Shown here: positions 18,453 through 26,343 of the stretch, in pieces
Numbering within the stretch: the first letter of the stretch is position 1
Layout: each line of letters begins with the position of its first letter
Origin: Candidatus Atribacteria bacterium
Lineage (GTDB): Bacteria > Atribacterota > Phoenicimicrobiia > Phoenicimicrobiales > Phoenicimicrobiaceae
Assembly: GCA_003513845.1 (NCBI GenBank)
Contig: DOTB01000043.1
Span: 1 to 28,051, forward strand
Reading direction: 5' to 3'
Length of the DNA stretch: 28,051 bases
Program-made: the position numbers and the translations under genes
Notes under the pieces: model-generated
Database searches by the model: none
What the model saw: only the letters and a program-made list of their open reading frames with translations
What the model was told of the DNA's origin: nothing

Positions 18453-19013
18453 ATGCGGAGAAAAGGACAAGAAAACAAACAATTTTACGAATTATTTCAA
18501 GGATGCATTTTAACTGCCTTTTGGAATGGAATAGAACCAGATTTTGATCATTATTTATTTTATCCTGAAGACGAAAGCTACGATTTTTTAGTAATAAAAT
18601 ATCCAAGAGGATATAAACCAGATTTTAAACCATTACCCAATAAAGAAATATCTAAAAAGGCAGATGTATTTAAAATAGAGCTTGCAGAACTTATTAAACC
18701 AGAAGATTTAGAAAAAATCATCACTGATAAATCCAAATATACAAAAAGGATTCTGTTGATCAGCATTGCATTTAATGGACAGATTGATTTTCAAGAAATG
18801 TTTAATAAATCATCAGAGGCTAATAAGAGTAATTTTGAAACTATTTGGATAATGGGACAAGTTAATCATCCTGAAGATAAAAACAGATTATGCTATTTCA
18901 TAGCTGAGTTGGTAAAATATAAAAATGTTTTCCCATTATTTGAAATATTAATAGATTGGGACAAAATTCAGAACGAGGTAAATAAAGTATTTAAAATAAC
19001 TTTAAATAGGTAG
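18453..19013 (+). CDS. Conserved-looking hypothetical protein, start uncertain (open frame from 18258)
   Basis: The first standard start is ATG 18453 (186 residues), but there is no ribosome site before it. The same frame is open back to 18258 with protein-like sequence such as YKLFTKNPIKAIEDIILLKA and NWQRLSYLFPVPVLASRGLR, which suggests a gene of about 250 residues. No ATG, GTG or TTG exists in that upstream part. The frame begins ATA-ATC-ACG just after a TAA, so ATA 18258 may be a mutated ATG. The C-terminal part has RILLISIAFNGQIDFQEMF and LFEILIDWDKIQNEVNKVF. I do not recognise the family. It is a soluble protein without signal or membrane segments, between two transposase fossils, and is possibly another decaying defence gene. 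Confidence 0.5.
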   Translation: MRRKGQENKQFYELFQGCILTAFWNGIEPDFDHYLFYPEDESYDFLVIKYPRGYKPDFKPLPNKEISKKADVFKIELAELIKPEDLEKIITDKSKYTKRILLISIAFNGQIDFQEMFNKSSEANKSNFETIWIMGQVNHPEDKNRLCYFIAELVKYKNVFPLFEILIDWDKIQNEVNKVFKITLNR

Positions 19014-19161
19014 AGAGACAAGTTTCAAAAAGACGTTTTTTCTGGCAATAATGACAATATTTAAGCATTAGTTTTCGTAGAAAGTATTCGAAAATGAACG
19101 AATTAAATGGTGACAAATCCTATTTTTTTAGATAATTAATATGCACTTTTAAACTAAATAA

Positions 19162-19308
19162 TTAGGGAAGGTCCCCCAGATCAATAATTCAGTAACTTTT
19201 AGAGGAAAACCTATAGGATCTGAGGAGTTTCTTAACCGAATGGTTGAGGCTTTAGATATTACTACAGATAGACGTCCTAAAGGAAAATCTCGTAAAAAAG
19301 AAAGCTAA
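19162..19308 (+). pseudogene. RAYT (TnpA_REP) transposase, C-terminal remnant
   Basis: The frame reads NNSVTFRGKPIGSEEFLNRM, continues VEALDITTDRRP and ends KGKSRKKES. This matches the end of REP-associated tyrosine transposases (RGRPLGSEEF...GRPRKK type). There is no start and no catalytic part. A RAYT-type end repeat follows 10 bp after the stop. The repeat differs from that of the 17.6-18.1 kb element, so this is probably the tail of a second, different element rather than the missing half of the first. Confidence 0.65.
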
Positions 19309-19318
19309 ACCATAGAAA

Positions 19319-19339
19319 AAATAGGATGTGTCCCTATTT
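19319..19339 (+). repeat. RAYT-type right-end repeat
   Basis: AAATAGGATGTGTCCCTATT followed by T pairs with itself (AAATAGG/CCTATTT) and closely resembles the 18073-18095 end (AAATAGGTGTCTGTCCCTAT), differing in the centre. It directly follows the RAYT C-terminal remnant and lies 31 bp upstream of the secreted-protein gene cluster. Confidence 0.6.
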
Positions 19340-19370
19340 ATTAAATCTTTTAGCAAAGGAGAGGGGAGAA

Positions 19371-21581
19371 ATGAATAAAATTAGGAATTGTTTATCTATA
19401 TTAAGAAAAATTGTTTTTTTAATAGTTATTTTATTTTTTGTATTTGGTTATGTCTGGGAAGGTAAGGCAGAAAATAAGACAGAGAATAAAATCTGTACCT
19501 CTTTAGAGCAATTGAATGAAACAATTGATTACCAGTGGGAGGAGGCTTTTGCCTTTGTAAGGGATCAAATTAAATTTGAACCTATCACGGGAATAATGAA
19601 ATCTTCTCAAGGGGTATTGTGGGCTCGGGCTGGCAATGCAATAGAACAGGCGAGGCTTCTTAAAGAGCTTCTTAATCTGGAGGGAGAGAAAGTGCGCTAT
19701 GCCCAGGGAAAACTTAATGAAGAAAAAGCAGTCTGGCTAATTAAGAATATTTTCCCCGAAGAGAAAAAATTTTATTATCCGGAAAATGTCCTCCTTTCTG
19801 TTCCCTCTCAGGATGAAGAGATTTTATCCGCTATAGAAGATCACTACTGGGTCCAGATATTACAGGATAACCAATGGATAGATCTTGACCCTTCTTTCCC
19901 GAATGCAAAAATTGGTGAGGCATATGCCGATTTAGATAAAACTTTCTACCGTATTAAAAAGAATATGTTGACCGAATTTTCTATTTCCTTAAAGGTAGAA
20001 AAAACGAGTTTTGTAGAAAATGAGGTTGATGATTCTGAGATTGAAACCATTTTAGAATGGCAAGGGAAACTGGAAGAAGTGGCCAATCTGCCTATTTCTT
20101 TGACTCTGATAGCAAATTTCAAATCAACTTCCCAGGAGGATGGAAAACAAGGTTCGGGCGGAACCCCTTTTGGTTTATTTGGAGGGGCTACTTCAGAAAC
20201 AGAAGAAGAGGAGGAAGAAAGTATAGAGTTGACTTATCGAGCAGAATTGTTTCTTGGGGAAGTAATTGAAGAGGAAGGCCAATTTTCTCAAATACTTGCT
20301 CCTCCTGAGGAGGAAAAAATAGAAAGATCGATTATTACTAAGGTATGGCTTCAATTTGTCCTCCAAAAACCAGATGAGCCGACCATGGAAATTGAGCGAA
20401 TTCTCTTTGAAAAACACCAAAAAGATGACCGACCTTCTCTATTTCAAAGACATTCAATCCTCGTTACGGCTAATGAGATTCCTTTTGAGGCCTGGGAAGA
20501 AGACTTATCCGATATTCTGGATAAAGAGAAGATGGATGAACTAAAATCAGGTCTGGAGGAGATCAAGAGCCAGATTGAGGAGGAGAAAGATTTAGCTGCT
20601 CTTTTGGAAGATAGTATTTCTTTAGAAAAAAGTTGGGGTCCTGAAGCAGGCCATCTAATAAATTTGATTTTTGCCTCCACTTCCGATAAATTGACCGATG
20701 ATTTAGGTCAAGCCCTTGCGGTAAATAGTTACTATTCCTGGCCTCGTATTATTATAAATTCATTTGAAGGCTATGGTGATGAACTGCAAGTTTATATAGA
20801 CCTATGTCAGGATAGTAAATTAGCTATTTCTTGCCCTGGCCAAGCAGTAAGGATGAAAGAGACTTTTTTGTATGGTCGAGGAGTTATGGAGTCTATCCTG
20901 GAGGGTAAGGTAATTGAACTCTTAACCAGGAGGAGGCCTTTAACTACAGCTTATTTAATGTATAAGGCCGCAGAAAATAATATTCCTCTTAGAGTATACT
21001 CTTATTTAGAGCAAGATATGTTGAAAAATTTAAAAATGCCCCCTTATGTGGCTGAAAAGGTAATGAAGACATTAGATGCCCAACATTTTGTAATCATCCC
21101 TGAGGAAAGCATTGAGTTTGATGACCATCAGCGCTGGGGATGGTGGGATTTAAATCCTCAGAATAGAGAGGTTATAGGGGTTTTGGATACCGGACTGCAT
21201 CAGGCTATGTTAGAGCGGACTATACTGGAGACCAAGGGAGTATTGAGTACAGATATTGCTCTTGTACTGGGAGTTATTGTGGGAGTGGTAGATACTCAAT
21301 GGACCATTGCCTCGATGATCTTAAAATACGGAGAACTCGATAAATCTGCCCTTCAAGAAGCCAAAGAATATATGAAAAAGATTGGTGGTTACTTATGCCC
21401 GGATATTTTGGATGAGGGAACGGGCGTTACCGTTGCTTCAATAAGCATAGAAGATTGTTATTCTAAAGAAATTGGATTTGAAGCGGGGGTAAAAGTAGAT
21501 ATGGGGTGGTGTGCCAAGTTTACTAAGGGATTTAAGTGTGCCTCCACCACCCTTTTGAATTATTATTTAAGTGAATATTAA
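19371..21581 (+). CDS. Secreted transglutaminase-like protein lacking the catalytic cysteine
   Basis: ATG 19371 follows GGAGAGGGGAG and gives 736 residues beginning with a signal peptide or anchor (hydrophobic 14-28). Residues about 55-180 are transglutaminase-like: FVRDQIKFEPITG, WARAGNAIEQARLLKELLNL, DHYWVQI with H158, and WIDLDPSF with D171/D173. In active relatives the first motif contains the nucleophilic Cys. Here the segment is RAGNAIEQ with none, so it is probably a non-catalytic binding version. Residues about 185-420 include a beta-rich region and Glu-rich segments. The C-terminal 300 residues hold RWGWWDLNPQNREVIGVLDT and several cysteines, and I do not recognise that domain. It is followed 11 bp later by the next exported gene, so the two are co-transcribed. 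Confidence 0.75.
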   Translation: MNKIRNCLSILRKIVFLIVILFFVFGYVWEGKAENKTENKICTSLEQLNETIDYQWEEAFAFVRDQIKFEPITGIMKSSQGVLWARAGNAIEQARLLKELLNLEGEKVRYAQGKLNEEKAVWLIKNIFPEEKKFYYPENVLLSVPSQDEEILSAIEDHYWVQILQDNQWIDLDPSFPNAKIGEAYADLDKTFYRIKKNMLTEFSISLKVEKTSFVENEVDDSEIETILEWQGKLEEVANLPISLTLIANFKSTSQEDGKQGSGGTPFGLFGGATSETEEEEEESIELTYRAELFLGEVIEEEGQFSQILAPPEEEKIERSIITKVWLQFVLQKPDEPTMEIERILFEKHQKDDRPSLFQRHSILVTANEIPFEAWEEDLSDILDKEKMDELKSGLEEIKSQIEEEKDLAALLEDSISLEKSWGPEAGHLINLIFASTSDKLTDDLGQALAVNSYYSWPRIIINSFEGYGDELQVYIDLCQDSKLAISCPGQAVRMKETFLYGRGVMESILEGKVIELLTRRRPLTTAYLMYKAAENNIPLRVYSYLEQDMLKNLKMPPYVAEKVMKTLDAQHFVIIPEESIEFDDHQRWGWWDLNPQNREVIGVLDTGLHQAMLERTILETKGVLSTDIALVLGVIVGVVDTQWTIASMILKYGELDKSALQEAKEYMKKIGGYLCPDILDEGTGVTVASISIEDCYSKEIGFEAGVKVDMGWCAKFTKGFKCASTTLLNYYLSEY

Positions 21582-21592
21582 GGAGGAGAATT

Positions 21593-22984
21593 ATGAAAAA
21601 GGACAAGAAGAAAGAGGGATTTACCACTCTTTTTATAATTATCTTAATAGTAGTGGCTTGTTTTCCCCTTAGAGCTTTTGCCGAAAGGGTGGAAATCGGT
21701 AAGACTTACTGGGTAGAAAAAAGTGAAAAGAATGGGGGAATTGAGCTTACCGTTTTTGATTGTCAATTAAAAGAATGTATCGGAGAGGAAGAGGCAGATT
21801 CTGATGAAATATTTATTATAATTTCTACTTTATGGCAAAATATTATACCACCTGTGAAGAAGGAAATATCTAAAAGTAAGGATAAGGAAGCTGGTGGTCT
21901 GGGATTTGGCGTTTCTAAATCTCAGGAACAGACTCAAGAGGTAGAGCTATTTACCCCTTATCTGGTAGAAAATTTGCAAGACAATATGTATCTAATTATT
22001 AACAATAAACATATTGCCCAGATTGATGAAGTTACTAATGAACTATCCGCTCCCCTTCCTCTTAAGGATTTAACCTTACCGGAATATGAAGATGAACTGG
22101 AGGGTAGAATCGTCTTTCGGTCATACAAGGAAGAGATTAATTCCCTTTTACTGGTCTTTTTTGATTTTGAGCAGGGGCATATCCAGATTCCCCTTATGGA
22201 ATTACCGGAAGCCAAAGAGGAGATACCTCCCCTTATTACCCAAGAGAATGAATACTTAAAGATTTCTTTTTATGGAATCAAACCACAAGGGGATATTTGT
22301 TTAATTGATTTGGGAGTGGAGAGTGTATCCAAAGGGAATGTGATTGACCTTGATTTTGGCCAGAATGTATTTCTGATTGAAGACGGTCTTTACCAATATG
22401 AGGCCTTAGAGACAGAAGAAATGCCCTTTTCTTTATATGGATTTACTCGATTCATCCCCTATTGGGAACGCAGGGGGTATCTGGCTTTTAAAATACCTCC
22501 TATTCAGAAAAATCTATCCCTTTTGGTGAATATTCCCCGAGCTGAATCCCTTATTTTTAATCTGAATCCTAAGATTCCTATCTCTCCACTGCCGAAACCA
22601 TTTACAACTATAGTAGATGGTGAAGTAGCCAAAATAGATATCTTAGGATTGACCAGAGCAGATATGATTAATGGACAGTATCTTGAGAAAGACCAGCAAT
22701 ATTTAATCTTAGATATTATTATCCACTGTATCCCTCTTAATCAGGGAAATCTTATATTGCAATCCGGGGAACAGTTTATATTGATAGATCAATTAGGAAA
22801 TAAATATTCTATTTCTGAGGTTACTCAAAATATCCGCCATGGCATAAAATTAGAACAGACAGTTCCTGCCGGTACTGCCCGAAGGTTTAATCTTGTTTAT
22901 GAAGTTCCCCTTAATATTCAGAAAATTACTCTTTACTATCGGGGATTTACCCTGGAAGAAAATATTCCTATAGAGGTAAAATAA
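21593..22984 (+). CDS. Secreted protein of unknown function
   Basis: The 463-residue product starts at ATG 21593 after AAGGAGGAG and has a signal peptide (MKKDKKKEGF, hydrophobic 11-26, ending in RAFAE). The mature protein is mostly beta-strand in appearance. An N-terminal part (about 30-100) contains GKTYWVEKSEKNGGIELTVF. A middle part holds ISFYGIKPQGDICLIDLGVE, and a C-terminal domain (about 340-463) with YLEKDQQYLILDIIIHCIPL and EQFILIDQLGNKYSISEV ends in an immunoglobulin-like strand pattern (VYEVPLNIQKITLYYRG). The C-terminal part recalls DUF4352-type folds, but weakly. No catalytic motif is seen. It sits in the same operon as the transglutaminase-like and VWA proteins and is probably a structural or binding partner. 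Confidence 0.65.
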   Translation: MKKDKKKEGFTTLFIIILIVVACFPLRAFAERVEIGKTYWVEKSEKNGGIELTVFDCQLKECIGEEEADSDEIFIIISTLWQNIIPPVKKEISKSKDKEAGGLGFGVSKSQEQTQEVELFTPYLVENLQDNMYLIINNKHIAQIDEVTNELSAPLPLKDLTLPEYEDELEGRIVFRSYKEEINSLLLVFFDFEQGHIQIPLMELPEAKEEIPPLITQENEYLKISFYGIKPQGDICLIDLGVESVSKGNVIDLDFGQNVFLIEDGLYQYEALETEEMPFSLYGFTRFIPYWERRGYLAFKIPPIQKNLSLLVNIPRAESLIFNLNPKIPISPLPKPFTTIVDGEVAKIDILGLTRADMINGQYLEKDQQYLILDIIIHCIPLNQGNLILQSGEQFILIDQLGNKYSISEVTQNIRHGIKLEQTVPAGTARRFNLVYEVPLNIQKITLYYRGFTLEENIPIEVK

Positions 22985-23089
22985 GATAGGAAAAGAATAA
23001 GATGCTCTAATTTTAAAAATAAACCCAATTAATTATACTTGAAAGCTAAGAGAAATATTTAATAAATTAAAAGTAAGGAGGATTTTACT

Positions 23090-25780
23090 ATGTATAATTT
23101 ATTCCGTATTCGCTATCTTTGTTTAATATTTTTATCAGTAACATTATTTATTTGTTTACTATTTACCTCTCAAGCTTATTTGCAATCCGAATTAGAATCT
23201 AATGACGATATAGAGCAGGCTAACGAAATTAAATTAGGGGAAGACATTGAAGGATTCTTTCAAGAAGAGGATGACGAAGATTGGTATAAACTGATAATTG
23301 AAAAACCCGGCAAGAATATAATACGGATTGATTTAAGTGCTGTGCCCGAGGTCGATTCTAGCATCAAAATCTATGATGAGCAAGGGAACCATTTGAAAGA
23401 ATATGATGTAGGTGAAGAAGGTGAAGCCGAGGCCGTTATTAACCTGGGCGTGACCGAGGAAGGTATCTACTATATTGAAGTTAGCACATGTGGTGGAATG
23501 AACCAAAATGATAGTTATATCCTAAAGACCCAATTGATTGGTCCCTGGCAGGAAGGTCAGGAATTTGAGTTAAATGACGAAATAGAGCAGGCCAATGAAC
23601 TTAAGTTAGGCCAAATAGTTACCGGTTATATCTGTCCAGGATATGACGAGGATTGGTATATAGTAACCGTACCTGAGAAAGGTTTGGATATATTAGTCAT
23701 AGAGTTATCAGCGGTCCCTCAAGTAGACTTATCACTCACTTTACTTGATGACGCAGGCACAAAACTAAAGGAGTTGGATATAAATGGTACAGGAGAAGAA
23801 GAAGTAATGGTAAGGATGAAATTCCCTTCTGGTAAGTATTATATAGGGGTGGAGGGAGGACAGGCAAATAAAGAGGAACCATATACCTTACGAGTAGGTA
23901 AACCTACAGTGACACCGGCTACAGTAGAGGAAGTAAATCAAGCTCTTACCAGGGCCTTGGATTATCTGGCCCGTGAACAGACTAAAGAAGGATACTGGTC
24001 GCAAAGTAGAAATGATTATAAAGTTGGAATAGCAGGTCTTGCCCTACAGGCTTTTATCGGGGGAGAGTGTGTACCGAAAGATTATAGTTCAAATATCAAT
24101 GCAGCTATAAATTTTCTTAAAAGCAATTATCATCCGAGCTCAGATTATCAGGCAGATACGGAAGATAGAGCAATTTATGGAGGAATAATTGCAGAAAATA
24201 AATCTATGTATGAGCATGCTATTGCTACTTTAGCTTTGATTGAAGCATTAGTGAAGAATAATGATCTTAGTTTGGCACCTATAATAGAGGATGCCCTTCA
24301 GCTAATCATACGGGCTCAAAATACGGAGCACAAATCAGAACTATTAGGGGGGCCAATTAATCCGGATTCAGAAGATTATGGCGGATGGCGTTATGAACCA
24401 GATAGTACAGACAGTGATATTTCGGTAACCGGTTGGCAGATATTAGCCCTTAAAGGGGCTCTCAGTGCGGGGTTTAGTATCCCCGAGTGGTCATTACCCG
24501 AAGCTGCAGATTATCTTAGGTCTTGTTATGATGAAGATTATCATTCCTTTGGTTATACCTCATCCGGAGGAGAAGGATGTGCCCGAGCCAGTATAGGTGC
24601 ACTGGGATTACAGCTCTCCGGTTATCCCGATGACCCCCTCATTAAGCCGGCTTTGCGCTATATACAAGATAATGCACCTACCTGGGAATTTGAAGACCCC
24701 GGAGAAGGTTGGCCTTTTTATTATTGGTATTACGGAAGCCGGGCCATGTTGCTGGCTGGCGGAGAATATTGGCGTATCTGGAAAAACTGGACCTGCCGTC
24801 TATTAATTGACCATCAGAATGATGATGGTAGTTGGACGGGAGCTCAAAGAGAAGAAGAAATGGAAATCTACACTACCGCATTAGGGGCCCTCATTTTGGA
24901 ACTTTGTTGTGGGCATCTCCCGGTCTATATGCATGAAAAAGTAAGAATACCTATAATGCCCGGCCTGGTAAAGGTCAACTTTGAGGAAGGATTAGCCCGG
25001 GAGACTACTAAAAATGTGGAACTTATAGTAGATGCCTCTAATTCTATGTGGGGTCAGATAAAAGGGGAGAGTAAAATCTCTATTGCCAAGGTAGTATTAA
25101 AACAAATTATTGAAGGACTTTCTGAGGAAATGAATGTGGGTTTACGTGTCTATGGTCATCGCTATAAAATTAAGGATGAACGTGCCTGCCAGGATACGGA
25201 ATTAATAATTCCTATCGGACCTTTGCAGAGAGATCAGCTTATTCAAACCATTGAAAAAATTTCACCAAAAGGAAAAACCCCTTTAGTCTATTCTATTTTG
25301 CAATCACCTCAAGATTTTGCCAATTTAGGGGGAGGAACGGTTGTGCTGATTAGTGATGGTATTGAAAGTTGTGAAGGGGATATTGAATCTATTCCTCTTA
25401 AGTTAAAGGAATCAGGTATAGAGTTAAGAGTCAATATTGTAGGATTTGATATCAAGGAGGAAGAAGCCCGGAAGCAATTAGAAACTATCGCTAAATCTAC
25501 AGGGGGTATTTACCTGGATGCCAAAGATTCCCAGGAATTGCTTTCTTCTCTTCAACAGACTTTGAAGATTGAATATGACCTCATTGACGAAAAGGGGGAA
25601 ATAAAGGCCAGCGGTTGTGTAGGAGGAGAAGCGGTATCCATCTTAGAAGGAGAATATATTCTCCAATTAAAGTTAGAGTCCACCCTCTTAGAGACAAAAG
25701 TAGTAGTCAATCCGGCTAAAACCTCTATATTTCTCTTAAAAAGAGAGGAAGGCAAATGGACCATTAAACCAGTAGATTAA
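23090..25780 (+). CDS. Secreted PPC-PPC-toroid-VWA multidomain protein
   Basis: The 896-residue product starts at ATG 23090 after AAGGAGG and has a signal peptide (hydrophobic 9-28). Two tandem bacterial pre-peptidase C-terminal (PPC) domains lie at about 33-149 and 158-269, each opening with E.NDxIEQANE and DEDWY. Residues about 280-612 form an alpha/alpha toroid like the prenyltransferase/squalene-cyclase fold, with QW-type motifs QTKEGYW (297-303) and QNDDGSW (576-582). No cyclase DxDD motif is seen. Residues about 640-820 are a von Willebrand A domain with a complete MIDAS: D648-x-S650-x-S652, T730 and D756, plus GLRVYGHR typical of calcium-activated-channel-like VWA proteins. A beta domain closes the protein (about 825-896). 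It could bind ligand or protein at the surface through Mg2+. A weak promoter, TTGAAA (23039-23044) with TAAATT (23063-23068), may precede it. Confidence 0.85.
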   Translation: MYNLFRIRYLCLIFLSVTLFICLLFTSQAYLQSELESNDDIEQANEIKLGEDIEGFFQEEDDEDWYKLIIEKPGKNIIRIDLSAVPEVDSSIKIYDEQGNHLKEYDVGEEGEAEAVINLGVTEEGIYYIEVSTCGGMNQNDSYILKTQLIGPWQEGQEFELNDEIEQANELKLGQIVTGYICPGYDEDWYIVTVPEKGLDILVIELSAVPQVDLSLTLLDDAGTKLKELDINGTGEEEVMVRMKFPSGKYYIGVEGGQANKEEPYTLRVGKPTVTPATVEEVNQALTRALDYLAREQTKEGYWSQSRNDYKVGIAGLALQAFIGGECVPKDYSSNINAAINFLKSNYHPSSDYQADTEDRAIYGGIIAENKSMYEHAIATLALIEALVKNNDLSLAPIIEDALQLIIRAQNTEHKSELLGGPINPDSEDYGGWRYEPDSTDSDISVTGWQILALKGALSAGFSIPEWSLPEAADYLRSCYDEDYHSFGYTSSGGEGCARASIGALGLQLSGYPDDPLIKPALRYIQDNAPTWEFEDPGEGWPFYYWYYGSRAMLLAGGEYWRIWKNWTCRLLIDHQNDDGSWTGAQREEEMEIYTTALGALILELCCGHLPVYMHEKVRIPIMPGLVKVNFEEGLARETTKNVELIVDASNSMWGQIKGESKISIAKVVLKQIIEGLSEEMNVGLRVYGHRYKIKDERACQDTELIIPIGPLQRDQLIQTIEKISPKGKTPLVYSILQSPQDFANLGGGTVVLISDGIESCEGDIESIPLKLKESGIELRVNIVGFDIKEEEARKQLETIAKSTGGIYLDAKDSQELLSSLQQTLKIEYDLIDEKGEIKASGCVGGEAVSILEGEYILQLKLESTLLETKVVVNPAKTSIFLLKREEGKWTIKPVD

Positions 25781-25788
25781 TCCAGCTT

Positions 25789-25808
25789 ATGTTTTTTCTA
25801 AAAAACAT
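25789..25808 (+). terminator. A/T-rich hairpin after the secreted-protein operon
   Basis: ATGTTTTTT-CT-AAAAAACAT is a 9-bp perfect inverted repeat 8 bp after the stop of the VWA gene. It is the right place for a terminator, but the stem has one G-C pair and no T tract follows on the + strand, so termination is uncertain. Confidence 0.35.
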
Positions 25809-25824
25809 GAAGTTGGTGAAGTTG

Positions 25825-25857
25825 GGGTCAGGTCTTGAAATATAACATATTTGACCC
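25825..25857. repeat. GGGTCA/TGACCC inverted-repeat element end
   Basis: GGGTCAGGTCTTGAAATATA and the following bases to TGACCC (25852-25857) form a short inverted repeat. The phrase GGGGTCAGGTCTTGAAAT is one I associate with the ends of RAYT-type elements in many genomes. No transposase is recognisable next to it. It marks the junction between the secreted operon and the AbiE locus. Confidence 0.5.
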
Positions 25858-25986
25858 TTCTTTCTTTTTCAACCCAGAATATTGATCGGCTTGTTTCTTT
25901 TTACCTTGCCTTTTTAAAGACAGGGAAAATATTCGCCATTGATTTTTATACTGCCAATATTCTTGACTGCCTGAAAGATTAGCCAT
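25828..25986 (-). CDS. Small hypothetical open frame on the minus strand
   Basis: The frame encodes 52 residues, MANLSGSQEYWQYKNQWRIF then a lysine-rich stretch, and its TGA lies inside the GGGTCA repeat. The composition is protein-like (aromatic, basic) and it is the only minus-strand candidate here. No clear ribosome site is seen and I do not recognise a family. It could be a fragment carried by the repeat element, or chance. The opposing + strand frame at 25985-26173 is no better supported. Confidence 0.2.
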   Translation of the reverse strand: MANLSGSQEYWQYKNQWRIFSLSLKRQGKKKQADQYSGLKKKEGSNMLYFKT

Positions 25987-26262
25987 GATTCCTTACCCAT
26001 CTGAAAATTATACAAACATCAGAGTTTTCTTCCCTTATTGGCTTTGCAGGAGAATAACACATCAGGGCGAACAAGAATTAATGTATAGGTATAAAAGTTA
26101 TAAGATTACCAGGAAGGAGATTTCTGATAGAAGCGGTGAGATAAATATAGTGGTCTGTTTAGCCGGAAGATAGAACAGGTTTCAGATGGAGAGGTTTTTG
26201 GGGCGTGAGGGGAATTTAACAAGCAATAGATAGAAACAACCTCTTTCTTTTCATATATCTAT

Positions 26263-26291
26263 TTGACAGAGCAAGGGTATTGTAGTATATT
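26263..26291 (+). promoter_or_regulatory. Near-consensus sigma-70 promoter of the AbiE operon
   Basis: A perfect -35 box TTGACA (26263-26268) and a -10 box TATATT (26286-26291) are separated by exactly 17 bp. Transcription would start near 26298, leaving a leader of about 45 bases before ATG 26344. The leader holds AT-rich repeated words (ATATTGTCAATATA, 26288-26301, is a near-palindrome over the start point) that could be the operator for autoregulation by the AbiEi antitoxin. That operator role is inference from the known behaviour of AbiEi. Confidence 0.75.
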
Positions 26292-26343
26292 GTCAATATA
26301 TTCATTAATTCGTTTAGAAAAAGAAATAAGGAATAATAGGACA

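Noticed and set aside
25985..26173. 62-codon + strand frame between the secreted operon and abiE
   Set aside because: It has no ribosome site, and the translation matches no family I know. It overlaps the minus-strand frame start by only two bases, so neither supports the other.
26263..26343. TTG start giving abiEi 27 extra residues
   Set aside because: TTG 26263 is the first half of the TTGACA -35 box, and the extension contains the -10 box and transcription start. ATG 26344 has its own ribosome site.
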